Positions 44,855 through 56,894 of a DNA stretch of 64,000 bases are shown here, piece after piece (the first letter of the stretch is position 1; the number at the start of each line of letters is the position of its first letter). The stretch is from Cryptomeria japonica. Taxonomy: Eukaryota > Streptophyta > Pinopsida > Cupressales > Cupressaceae. The position numbers and the translations under genes were made by a program. A model generated the notes under the pieces. That model made no database searches. It worked only from the letters and a program-made list of their open reading frames with translations, and was not told the DNA's origin. Location of the stretch: positions 113,677,783-113,741,782 of the forward strand of contig NC_081406.1 in the NCBI RefSeq assembly GCF_030272615.1, given 5' to 3'.

Positions 44855-46131
44855 ATGGGGGAATACACCTTGAGGGAACTTACTCAACAGCTCACTAAGT
44901 CTGAGCAAGCCTATGATGATCTTATGGTCAAATACAAGGCATCTCAAGAAAAAAGAAGAGAACATGTAGAGAGGCTGATGGAACTATCTGAAAGTAGTTC
45001 TGAAGATGAAGCTAACATGGAAGCCATGATTGCTGAAGTGAATAAGCTAAATGATTCAAACTCCAATCTGAGAAAGGAGTTGGAAGGACTGACTATTCGG
45101 TTTAGTCAAGAGCTTGAGAACTGGAGAAAAGCTAAAGATCTGGTAAAGGACAGAGATCATGAGATCTCCAAGTTGAAACATGAGATTAGTGCACTGACTG
45201 CTCGCTTTCATGAGAGAAGAATGGAAAAGGAAGACATGCAAGGAGAACTGAACATAGCCATCTCAGAAAATGCAAGTCTAATGGAGATAAACACTGCTAT
45301 TTCCAAAGAACTCTTTGAGTCAAAGGAAATACTTGCTAAGTTTGGCAAAAGTACTGTCATGCTAGAGCAAAAGCTTGAGTCATCTAGACCGGCAAAGAAT
45401 ACCAATGGTCTTGGTTTTTCTGGACATGAGGAAGGAGAATTCTCAGGAACAAATGCTAAAGCATCAAAGAAGAAACCGACACTCAAAGGAAAAGGTAAGA
45501 AAAAATTCAAACTTGTTTGCTTTAACTGTCTTAAAGAAGGACACACTGCCAATGTATGTAGGAGCAAAGCCTACAATAATTTTCCTTATTTTATCAACAA
45601 TGTACCTAGATCCAATAAGTTCAATGGTCATTGTTATGCATGCAACAAGTTTGGGCATAGAGAATTTGAATGAGGTCTGTAATGGATAACACTGGAAGAT
45701 ATCCTCAAAGGACCCAAGGAACTAGTCCTGAACCTTTTATGAACTGGAACCACAACCGGTTTAATGTCTTCAATCATCAGTCAAGAAGTGGTGGCCATCA
45801 AACAACAACCAGATGGAGAGAAAGTTGTATGATCTCTCATGGTCATGATCACACTGCTACAACATGCAGAAGGAAGAATGGAAACATGTACAATGGACCT
45901 TGGAGAGCACTTGGACTTGTTTGCTATCACTGCAACAAACCGGGTCACATTGCAAGATTCTGCAGAAGTAGAAAAAGTATATCTGATGATATACCGGTCA
46001 CTCAGGAAGGAGAAATAGATGTTGAAAAAGTTCAAGGAGACATGAAGAAAACATGGAAGAAGAAACCAATATTGTCGGAAGAGGAACCGATTTCTACACC
46101 TAGTGTGGAAATATTGGAACTGACAAACTAA
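44855..46131 (+). pseudogene. gag of array unit 1, capsid-less, one frameshift
   Basis: The ATG at 44855 follows the primer site by only 36 bases. The first 272 codons are a Glu/Lys/Leu-rich coiled coil (about 1-190) with no capsid (UBN2-like) domain, then a Lys-rich linker and knuckle 1 CFNCLKEGHTANVC. Knuckle 2 (CYACNKFGHREFE) loses its last Cys to a one-base deletion that makes TGA at 45671. The protein continues in another frame (45670-46131) with a third knuckle, here damaged (Cys to Ser), and an intact fourth, CYHCNKPGHIARFC. The product would bind RNA but could not build a capsid by itself, so the element would depend on other elements (inference). Confidence 0.82.
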
Positions 46132-46152
46132 GCCTTAAAGGCTTAGGGGGAG
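46130..46152 (+). other. Hairpin plus purine box, unit 1
   Basis: AAGCCTT and AAGGCTT form a 7-bp stem, followed by TTAGGGGGAGC. Compared with the left copy (917-942), one stem pair is changed on both sides. Also present in units 2 (52736) and 3 (59366). Confidence 0.6.
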
Positions 46153-46258
46153 CAAACGGCGAAATGCTTTTGAACCTCCGGTTGACACTGATAAAAGACC
46201 TTAACCGGTATGTGATACCTGTTGCTTGGCAGAAGACCAGAAATGGTAAAAAGGCAAA

Positions 46259-46318
46259 TTAGGGTTTACGCCCTAATAGAGGAGCATTAATGATGGTAGG
46301 TGAGAGACATGTATAAAT
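46259..46318 (+). promoter_or_regulatory. Possible internal promoter of ORF2
   Basis: The TTAGGG/CCCTAA hairpin (46259-46276) is followed by TATAAAT (46312-46318), about 260 bp ahead of the ORF2 ATG at 46575. The TTAGGGTTT string resembles a telo-box. Present in all three units; the TATA is absent from the left copy. Confidence 0.3.
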
Positions 46319-46574
46319 GCATTTTTCAAATCATTTCTCACTATTTGTTTTCAAGCAAAGAAAAGTTTTCAAGTGCAGAGCAAAGAAAAGGTGATTTGAG
46401 CTTAGATTTCAAGAAATTGGATAACCTTGAAAGAGATTCAAATCTAGTTTGCAAGCGGTAGTGGAGAATACAAAGCGGTGATTTGGCATCCGACGGAGAG
46501 TGAAGTGAAGCAGAATCAGGAAGCCCTAAATTTGCATCTGAAAGGTATTTTTCATGTTCTTGAAATACTCTTCA

Positions 46575-49500
46575 ATGGCTCTTGCATCACATACCAATTC
46601 GAGTACATCAATTGAGTTAGAAATTTTTATTCAGAGGAAGTCTAAATATAATGCTTTGTCACAAGTCCCAACTGGAGTCATAGTTGAAGAAGGAATTTCT
46701 GATTATATTGATTGCAAAATAGAAGACCTAGGGTCTTTAGCCATTCACACTCAGTTAGGTCTATTTTGTGGAAAGGACAAAAAGATCAAACTGGAATTTA
46801 GTGTCATAGAGAAGAAGAAATTCCACAATGCAGTGTATTTTCTAGAAGACTTCACAGAGGATTACATCAGGATCATTTTGAGCAGAGTCCATGGTGACAA
46901 GATGTACCTGGAGAGGACGCATGATATCACGCCTCAGGTAATTCATGCAGTCACTAGTTTTTGCAACACAAGGGAAGTGCCAACCCTAAGAAAAGTGAGC
47001 AAAACAGAAATGACCAAACTCACTGGTTCAACAAGTGATTCACGAGGTATGATAGTCAATCCTATCAAGGATGATTTGGTGAAATATGCCTGCATGGTGA
47101 TAGGATACAAAATGTTTTCAGCTAGCAAGATTAATTCTATATCTACTGTAGTGGTAAATGCCACTTATCGAATGATAAAAGAGGATGCATCTTTTGACCT
47201 ATGCACTGGCATGCAGAGGCAACTCCTGCTAAATCTTAAGGCAATCAAGTAGGACAACTCACTGAGGTTTAAGTTTGGACAACTGCTGGTAGGGTTGTTT
47301 TTCTATTTCCAAGGCTACTTTCCTGGTGTAGGAGATGTCCAGTGGTCCCCTAACCAACCAGTAACTAAGTAGATAAAGGAAAGTGTACAAGCCATTGGAA
47401 TCAGCTACCCTAAGGTATTGAACAAATATTTTGATGAGTTCAGAAGGAAGATGAGTCAGAGGGTAAGAATCTTAGGTGACATAGTGAAGAAATATGAAGA
47501 TGACATCTGTTTCACTATTCAGGTGGACAAATGTTTAATGGAGGCTGTTGAGCCTAGAATGGAGGAAGTGGAGCCTATGGGCTATGAAGTCATGTTTGAC
47601 ATACTAGAAGGGTATGCCTCAACCCTTATTGCCTTGCCTCTTGATCTAAAGGATAAGAGGACCGAAACCTACTTGGAGAGGATTGCACCAGTTGAAGAAC
47701 CATCGGTAAAGAAAGGAAAATAACCGACAACTAAGAAAGCTAAAGCAGTGCCTACAGCATCGGCACCAGCTACCACTGCAACTCCAAGAGTGACCAAGCG
47801 GTCATCGACAAAGAAGAAACCAGAGGTAATATCGACAAAAGTCTTCGAAAGAAAGAGGAAGACTAAGGCAAATGAACCAGGCTCCAAAGAAACCAAGTCT
47901 GATGAGCAGCCAAAGAAGGCAAGATAGACAAAGAAGATAAAGAAGAATGAACTGGTAGCATCCGCATCGGTAAATATAGACATCTCCTCATACAAACCTT
48001 TGACACATTGTCAAAGAACAGTAAAAAATATTAGGAAAAAGTTGCTTCATGATTTAATAGATTATTATGATGAATTCAATAGTGAGGAAAAAGATGAAGT
48101 ACTATAGGAAATCATTCTTTATTTATGTAAAAATGACCGGTCACCATTAAAGATTAAATCTCAGACACCAGATTCATTATTTAAAGCATTAGATAATAAA
48201 TGGCGCATTGCCATTGAAAAGGAATAGGAGATTAGGGAGAAAGTCTTTGCACAGTACTTCCCCGAACTCTCAAATTTAGAATTATTTGATGCCCTGGATC
48301 AAAATAAAGGTCTCTTCTTCACAAGGAGAAGAAGACTCTAGTTGTTGGAGGGAAGAGTTCATGATGTTGAAAAAGATACACATCAGCATATGGCTCATGC
48401 TATCAGCTCTCACAAAGCACGAATGGCCAACCTCCAAGCGGAAAAGGAATCGGTTATTTCCAAATCGGATGAGGTCTTTGATGAGGAAGGAAACCTGGTG
48501 GAAGAACCAATCGACACCTTCAATGTCGATGCCTTGGATGTAGATGATGTCACTTAGGACATACCTTCTGAGGGAACTGAACAGGGGCAACAGGCCGCTC
48601 AGGGTGGTGAACAAGTTGAGGACACACAGCAAGTGACAAAGGAATAGGAAGAGAAAAAGAAGAAGGATGAAGATGAGAAACATAAGAAAGAGGAAGAGAA
48701 GAGAAAAGAGGAAGAGGAGAAATGGAAAGATAAAGAAAAGAAGAAGCAAGAAGATGATAGGAAAAAGAAAGAAGAAGAGGACAAGGAAGAAAAGAGAAAT
48801 AAGGAAGAAGAGGAGAAGAAAAAGAAGGAAGAGGAAGAGAAGAAGAAGAAGAAGAAGGAAGAGGAAGAACAAAAGAAGAAGGAAGAGGAAGCACAGAAGA
48901 AGAAGGTAGAAGCAGAGAAAAAGCGGAAAGAAGAAGAAGACAAGAAGAAGATAGAAGAGGAAGAGAAGAAAAAGAGAGAAGAGAAAGAGAAGGAAGAGAA
49001 GGAGAGGAAAAAGAAGGAAGAAGCAGACTAGACAATCGAAGCGATGAAGAGCACATAGATGGAGACTCCTAAGGCAACCGGTAGCCAAGGCAAACTGACT
49101 ACTATCTCGAGCCCCATTGATCTCCAATCTGCAAGTGAGTCTGAGCTTATGCAGAGCATCAAGGTTTCCCAAGAGCACCTTGAAGGAATTCACAGGAAAA
49201 GGGAACAAGATATCATATAGGCGGCTGTAGACACACTTACCAGTTTAATCCCCGGTACTAATCTTCCTGACACTGAATCATCACTAGCACAACTCAAACT
49301 TCTGTGTACTATAGTGGATGATTAGGTACAGAGTCTGAAGGAGCAGAAGCCAATGTAAAGAAAGAGCATCAAAAGGCTCTTAATGCTGCTCTAGTGAAGA
49401 AGTTGAATGAGCTTAGGACTGAACTGCTGAAAGATCAAAAGGACATAAGGAATGCCTTGGATGAGGGTAACTTGCTACTCAGCAAAATCTATCAACCTCA

Positions 49501-49947
49501 TATGTTATGTGATGATATGCTAGCCAAGAAGCAACAGCTTCAAACGGACTTACAGTGCTACTTGGGCACATTCAAGACTCCTTATGATTCCTTTGCAGCA
49601 TATGGGAAAACTGTTCACCGGTTCCAGATCTAGTCAGCCAAGATGGAGCAAGAGATCAGCACATGGTCTAGGGATTTGTAGGAGCTTCAACTGGTATTAC
49701 TTCCATGACTGTAAATTCTTCAAAAGTGTTATCTGAACCTGGATGCCCTGACAGTCACATAGGAACTGAGCACAATAGATGCCATGGAGGAATAGGTATC
49801 CCAGATGCCATGGAGGAATAGGTATCCCAGATGCAGATAGAGAAGGAAGTGGCAACCTCCCTACTTGAGTCTTGGTCCCTATCCATGAAACAATTTTTGC
49901 AGGACTATAAATCAGTTTTTGACAAGTATTATTCATTATTGTCATAA
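46575..49947 (+). pseudogene. ORF2 of array unit 1, many TAG stops
   Basis: Same unrecognised protein as 1363-4689. The frame stays in register from 46575 to about 49325 yet contains 13 stops: TAG at 47250, 47370, 47925, 48105, 48225, 48339, 48555, 48645, 49029, 49056, 49218 and 49323, and TAA at 47721. Where the left copy can be aligned it has CAG at seven of these, TGG at one, CAA at two and TAG at one. A later indel near 49345 shifts the frame, and the end has more stops, including a 26-bp duplication (49777-49828). The ancestral stop is TAA 49945-49947. An alternative ATG at 46554 has no counterpart in the left copy. Confidence 0.7.
48637..49028 (+). repeat. Homopurine tract in ORF2, unit 1
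   Basis: About 390 bp with few pyrimidines on the plus strand. Encodes a Lys/Glu-rich charged helix. Long minus-strand Leu/Phe/Ser ORFs here are composition artefacts. Confidence 0.8.
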
Positions 49948-50277
49948 ACTCTTTTATATATATATGGAAACAGGGTTTTTCAGTGGTACTTTGTCATTGT
50001 TGGCAAAGGGGGAGAATTATATTTGGTTTTTGGTTTTAAAATTTTGATCTTCTGTCATATAGGGGAGAAGTATATCAGGAGGAGAAGTATCTATTTTAAA
50101 ATTTTGATATATGCTATATGCTCTGATGATTATGCTCTATATGTAAAATTGCTATACACTGTGTTGATTAAGGGATAATGTATATTCTTAGGGGGAGTAA
50201 TTTTGTTAATGGCAAGGTTTCATTGTAAAACACTTAGATGTCAAAATTTTATTTTCCTAAGTGTTGCCATCAATGCC

Positions 50278-50288
50278 AAAGGGGGAGA
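50278..50288 (+). promoter_or_regulatory. Polypurine tract, unit 1
   Basis: AAAGGGGGAGA just before LTR2, preceded by a 9-bp stem (50229-50237 with 50257-50265). Confidence 0.85.
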
Positions 50289-50289
50289 T

Positions 50290-51410
50290 TGTTGGCATTT
50301 TTTATGTTTATGTTGTGATTGTCATTGATGGACACACACTTGTATTGAGATCCCCTTTATATGTATGAGCTCATGCTCAATCGGTATGTTGTATACAAGT
50401 CTCTAGACTAGTGATTTTGTAGAATGTGTTTCTCGATTTGAAGCGGTATGTTGACCCCAAGCGGTTTGTAGATCTCAAGCGGTACGAGGGAGCAAAGTGG
50501 CACAACACATTCTTACCAGCCTTCATTTTTGTCAAACCAGTAACTGGTATATTGTATGAACCGGTAATACTTTGTGATGAGTTACCAATCTACTGATTGT
50601 TTTTACGGTGCCGACACATTGACAGTGCTTTTTGTGTCATGTTACTGAGTATGTCTAGATTCATTGAACCTAGGAAATTGTAATGTAATCCTATTGGACC
50701 GACATGAAATCAGATTCCTTTAAAAGGACATCATGTCTAGGGTTTTAAGTTGTTGCTGAAAGGGTTAATGTCGAGCTAGGGTTTAAGGTGGAAGTAGAGA
50801 ATGATCTTATCTGAGAAGATCAAGTTGTAACTGTGTGAGAGAGAGAAGACTGAAGTAATGCTGGAATGCATTAGCTATGAGCAATACTGGATCTAACCAA
50901 GTAGTTTGTGCTATTAGATAGATCAAACACTTGTTGATTACTCACATCTTTGACAAGTCTGTAGCCCTTAACCGGGTAGGCCTCAAAGCCTTTGTAAAAT
51001 CCTCTAACAAGGTGGTTCACACATGTGAATCTAAAATCCTCTAACAAGGTAGTCTTTAATCGGACTTATCTCCTAAGAGAGATTGAGATTCCTAACATGA
51101 TCTGTTCTGGTGAAGAACATTGTAAGACCTTAACCGGTCTGACCTTAACCGGTCTGGTTTCTATTCTGTAGATAGTGACTTGTGAGTTCCATCTCACCGT
51201 GGTTTTTCCCAGTTGGGTTTCCATGTCAAATATCTTGTGTTATGGTTGTATTGCTTTTGTGGGTGAATGCTTTATTCACATTTTAGTTTGCATGTGTGGT
51301 AATCGGTCTGACTGTTAGATTGCTTTATCGATTTATCTTTAGACTGTGTAAGTGTTTTAGTGCAGTAATTTTTGGCATACTAAGTCACCCTCCCCTCTTA
51401 GTATTCATCA
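50290..51410 (+). repeat. LTR2 of the array (1,121 bp)
   Basis: Same ends as LTR1. It lacks 25 bp present in LTR3 and LTR4 at a place flanked by repeated GTGATGAGTTACCAA, as if lost by slippage (near 50587). Confidence 0.9.
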
Positions 51411-51460
51411 ATTGGTATCAGAGCCTACCTTTCTATAAGTTTAACCACTTGGAAAGAGAT

Positions 51461-52737
51461 ATGGGGGAATACACCTTGAGGGAACTTACTCAACAGCTCA
51501 CTAAGTCTGAGCAAGCCTATGATGATCTTATGGTCAAATACAAGGCATCTCAAGAAAAAAGAAGAGAACATGTAGAGAGGCTGATGGAACTATCTGAAAG
51601 TAGTTCTGAAGATGAAGCTAACATGGAAGCCATGATTGCTGAAGTGAATAAGCTAAATGATTCAAACTCCAATCTGAGAAAGGAGTTGGAAGGACTGACT
51701 ATTCGGTTTAGTCAAGAGCTTGAGAACTGGAGAAAAGCTAAAGATCTGGTAAAGGACAGAGATCATGAGATCTCCAAGTTGAAACATGAGATTAGTGCAC
51801 TGACTGCTCGCTTTCATGAGAGAAGAATGGAAAAGGAAGACATGCAAGGAGAACTGAACATAGCCATCTCAGAAAATGCAAGTCTAATGGAGATAAACAC
51901 TGCTATTTCCAAAGAACTCTTTGAGTCAAAGGAAATACTTGCTAAGTTTGGCAAAAGTACTGTCATGCTAGAGCAAAAGCTTGAGTCATCTAGACCGGCA
52001 AAGAATACCAATGGTCTTGGTTTTTCTGGACATGAGGAAGGAGAATTCTCAGGAACAAATGCTAAAGCATCAAAGAAGAAACCGACACTCAAAGGAAAAG
52101 GTAAGCAAAAATTCAAACTTGTTTGCTTTAACTGTCTTAAAGAAGGACACACTGCCAATGTATGTAGGAGCAAAGCCTACAATAATTTTCCTTATTTTAT
52201 CAACAATGTACCTAGATCCAATAAGTTCAATGGTCATTGTTATGCATGCAACAAGTTTGGGCATAGAGAATTTGAATGAGGTCTGTAATGGATAACACTG
52301 GAAGATATCCTCAAAGGACCCAAGGAACTAGTCCTGAACCTTTTATGAACTGGAACCACAACCGGTTTAATGTCTTCAATCATCAGTCAAGAAGTGGTGG
52401 CCATCAAACAACAACCAGATGGAGAGAAAGTTGTATGATCTGTCATGGTCATGGTCACACTGCTACAACATGCAGAAGGAAGAATGGAAACATGTACAAT
52501 GGACCTTGGAGAGCACTTGGACTTGTTTGCTATCACTGCAACAAACCGGGTCACATTGCAAGATTCTGCAGAAGTAGAAAAAGTATATCTGATGATATAC
52601 CGGTCACTCGGGAAGGAGAAATAGATGTTGAAAAAGTTCAAGGAGACATGAAGAAAACATGGAAGAAGAAACCAATATTGTCGGAAGAGGAACCGATTTC
52701 TGCACCTAGTGTGGAAATATTGGAACTGACAAACTAA
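51461..52737 (+). pseudogene. gag of array unit 2
   Basis: As in unit 1, with the same frameshift at the second knuckle (TGA near 52277). It differs in KGKGKQKF for KGKGKKKF, and its third knuckle CMICHGHGHTATTC is complete. So four CX2CX4HX4C knuckles can be read once the frameshift is allowed for. No capsid domain. Confidence 0.82.
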
Positions 52738-53180
52738 GCCTTAAAGGCTTAGGGGGAGCAAACGGCGAAATGCTTTTGAACCTCCGGTTGACACTGATAA
52801 AAGACCTTAACCGGTATGTGATACCTGTTGCTTGGCAGAAGACCAGAAATGGTAAAAAGGCAAATTAGGGTTTACGCCCTAATAGAGGAGCATTAATGAT
52901 GGTAGGTGAGAGACATGTATAAATGCATTTTTCAAATCATTTCTCACTATTTGTTTTCAAGCAAAGAAAAGTTTTCAAGTGCAGAGCAAAGAAAAGGTGA
53001 TTTGAGCTTAGATTTCAAGAAATTGGATAACCTTGAAAGAGATTCAAATCTAGTTTGCAAGCGGTAGTGGAGAATACAAAGCGGTGATTTGGCATCCGAC
53101 GGAGAGTGAAGTGAAGCAGAATCAGGAAGCCCTAAATTTGCATCTGAAAGGTATTTTTCATGTTCTTGAAATACTCTTCA

Positions 53181-56100
53181 ATGGCTCTTGCATCACATAC
53201 CAATTCGAGTACATCAATTGAGTTAGAAATTTTTATTCAGAGGAAGTCTAAATATAATGCTTTGTCACAAGTCCCAACTGGAGTCATAGTTGAAGAAGGA
53301 ATTTCTGATTATATTGATTGCAAAATAGAAGACCTAGGGTCTTTAGCCATTCACACTCAGTTAGGTCTATTTTGTGGAAAGGACAAAAAGATCAAACTGG
53401 AATTTAGTGTCATAGAGAAGAAGAAATTCCACAATGCAGTGTATTTTCTAGAAGACTTCACAGAGGATTACATCAGGATCATTTTGAGCAGAGTCCATGG
53501 TGACAAGATGTACCTGGAGAGGACGCATGATATCACGCCTCAGGTAATTCATGCAGTCACTAGTTTTTGCAACACAAGGGAAGTGCCAACCCTAAGAAAA
53601 GTGAGCAAAACAGAAATGACCAAACTCACTGGTTCAACAAGTGATTCACGAGGTATGATAGTCAATCCTATCAAGGATGATTTGGTGAAATATGCCTGCA
53701 TGGTGATAGGATACAAAATGTTTTCAGCTAGCAAGATTAATTCTATATCTACTGTAGTGGTAAATGCCACTTATCGAATGATAAAAGAGGATGCATCTTT
53801 TGACCTATGCACTGGCATGCAGAGGCAACTCCTGCTAAATCTTAAGGCAATCAAGTAGGACAACTCACTGAGGTTTAAGTTTGGACAACTGCTGGTAGGG
53901 TTGTTTTTCTATTTCCAAGGCTACTTTCCTGGTGTAGGAGATGTCCAGTGGTCCCCTAACCAACCAGTAACTAAGTAGATAAAGGAAAGTGTACAAGCCA
54001 TTGGAATCAGCTACCCTAAGGTATTGAACAAATATTTTGATGAGTTCAGAAGGAAGATGAGTCAGAGGGTAAGAATCTTAGGTGACATAGTGAAGAAATA
54101 TGAAGATGACATCTGTTTCACTATTCAGGTGGACAAATGTTTAATGGAGGCTGTTGAGCCTAGAATGGAGGAAGTGGAGCCTATGGGCTATGAAGTCATG
54201 TTTGACATACTAGAAGGGTATGCCTCAACCCTTATTGCCTTGCCTCTTGATCTAAAGGATAAGAGGACCGAAACCTACTTGGAGAGGATTGCACCAGTTG
54301 AAGAACCATCGGTAAAGAAAGGAAAATAACCGACAACTAAGAAAGCTAAAGCAGTGCCTACAGCATCGGCACCAGCTACCACTGCAACTCCAAGAGTGAC
54401 CAAGCGGTCATCGACAAAGAAGAAACCAGAGGTAATATCGACAAAAGTCTTCGAAAGAAAGAGGAAGACTAAGGCAAATGAACCAGGCTCCAAAGAAACC
54501 AAGTCTGATGAGCAGCCAAAGAAGGCAAGATAGACAAAGAAGATAAAGAAGAATGAACTGGTAGCATCCGCATCGGTAAATATAGACATCTCCTCATACA
54601 AACCTTTGACACATTGTCAAAGAACAGTAAAAAATATTAGGAAAAAGTTGCTTCATGATTTAATAGATTATTATGATGAATTCAATAGTGAGGAAAAAGA
54701 TGAAGTACTATAGGAAATCATTCTTTATTTATGTAAAAATGACCGGTCACCATTAAAGATTAAATCTCAGACACCAGATTCATTATTTAAAGCATTAGAT
54801 AATAAATGGCGCATTGCCATTGAAAAGGAATAGGAGATTAGGGAGAAAGTCTTTGCACAGTACTTCCCCGAACTCTCAAATTTAGAATTATTTGATGCCC
54901 TGGATCAAAATAAAGGTCTCTTCTTCACAAGGAGAAGAAGACTCTAGTTGTTGGAGGGAAGAGTTCATGATGTTGAAAAAGATACACATCAGCATATGGC
55001 TCACGCTATCAGCTCTCACAAAGCACGAATGGCCAACCTCCAAGCGGAAAAGGAAGCGGTTATTTCCAAATCGGATGAGGTCTTTGATGAGGAAGGAAAC
55101 CTGGTGGAAGAACCAATCGACACCTTCAATGTCGATGCCTTGGATGTAGATGATGTCACTTAGGACATACCTTCTGAGGGAACTGAACAGGGGCAACAGG
55201 CCGCTCAGGGTGGTGAACAAGTTGAGGACACACAGCAAGTGACAAAGGAATAGGAAGAGAAAAAGAAGAAGGATGAAGATGAGAAACATAAGAAAGAGGA
55301 AGAGAAGAGAAAAGAGGAAGAGGAGAAATGGAAAGATAAAGAAAAGAAGAAGCAAGAAGATGATAGGAAAAAGAAAGAAGAAGAGGACAAGGAAGAAAAG
55401 AGAAATAAGGAAGAAGAGGAGAAGAAAAAGAAGGAAGAGGAAGAGAAGAAGAAGAAGAAGAAGGAAGAGGAAGAACAAAAGAAGAAGGAAGAGGAAGCAC
55501 AGAAGAAGAAGGTAGAAGCAGAGCAAAAGCGGAAAGAAGAAGAAGACAAGAAGAAGATAGAAGAGGAAGAGAAGAAAAAGAGAGAAGAGAAAGAGAAGGA
55601 AGAGAAGGAGAGGAAAAAGAAGGAAGAAGCAGACTAGACAATCGAAGCGATGAAGAGCACATAGATGGAGACTCCTAAGGCAACCGGTAGCCAAGCAAAC
55701 TGACTACTATCTCGAGCCCCATTGATCTCCAATCTGCAAGTGAGTCTGAGCTTATGCAGAGCATCAAGGTTTCCCAAGAGCACCTTGAAGGAATTCACAG
55801 GAAAAGGGAACAAGATATCATATAGGCGGCTGTAGACACACTTACCAGTTTAATCCCCGGTACTAATCTTCCTGACACTGAATCATCACTAGCACAACTC
55901 AAACTTCTGTGTACTATAGTGGATGATTAGGTACAGAGTCTGAAGGAGCAGAAGCCAATGTAAAGAAAGAGCATCAAAAGGCTCTTAATGCTGCTCTAGT
56001 GAAGAAGTTGAATGAGCTTAGGACTGAACTGCTGAAAGATCAAAAGGACATAAGGAATGCCTTGGATGAGGGTAACTTGCTACTCAGCAAAATCTATCAA

Positions 56101-56552
56101 CCTCATATGTTATGTGATGATATGCTAGCCAAGAAGCAACAGCTTCAAACGGACTTACAGTGCTACTTGGGCACATTCAAGACTCCTTATGATTCCTTTG
56201 CAGCATATGGGAAAACTGTTCACCGGTTCCAGATCTAGTCAGCCAAGATGGAGCAAGAGATCAGCACATGGTCTAGGGATTTGTAGGAGCTTCAACTGGT
56301 ATTACTTCCATGACTGTAAATTCTTCAAAAGTGTTATCTGAACCTGGATGCCCTGACAGTCACATAGGAACTGAGCACAATAGATGCCATGGAGGAATAG
56401 GTATCCCAGATGCCATGGAGGAATAGGTATCCCAGATGCAGATAGAGAAGGAAGTGGCAACCTCCCTACTTGAGTCTTGGTCCCTATCCATGAAACAATT
56501 TTTGCAGGACTATAAATCAGTTTTTGACAAGTATTATTCATTATTGTCATAA
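53181..56552 (+). pseudogene. ORF2 of array unit 2
   Basis: Carries the same stop codons as unit 1. It has one further base deletion near 55694 (CCAAGCAAAC for CCAAGGCAAAC), so the frame past the purine tract is lost earlier. Homopurine tract at 55243-55634. Confidence 0.7.
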
Positions 56553-56882
56553 ACTCTTTTATATATATATGGAAACAGGGTTTTTCAGTGGTACTTTGTC
56601 ATTGTTGGCAAAGGGGGAGAATTATATTTGGTTTTTGGTTTTAAAATTTTGATCTTCTGTCATATAGGGGAGAAGTATATCAGGAGGAGAAGTATCTATT
56701 TTAAAATTTTGATATATGCTATATGCTCTGATGATTATGCTCTATATGTAAAATTGCTATACACTGTGTTGATTAAGGGATAATGTATATTCTTAGGGGG
56801 AGTAATTTTGTTAATGGCAAGGTTTCATTGTAAAACACTTAGATGTCAAAATTTTATTTTCCTAAGTGTTGCCATCAATGCC

Positions 56883-56893
56883 AAAGGGGGAGA
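56883..56893 (+). promoter_or_regulatory. Polypurine tract, unit 2
   Basis: AAAGGGGGAGA immediately before LTR3. Confidence 0.85.
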
Positions 56894-56894
56894 T

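Noticed and set aside
46575-49325. TAG codons as programmed readthrough or recoding in ORF2
   Set aside because: The left copy has sense codons at most of these sites, other lesions (frameshifts, TAA) are present, and no readthrough signal is visible. C-to-T decay is simpler.
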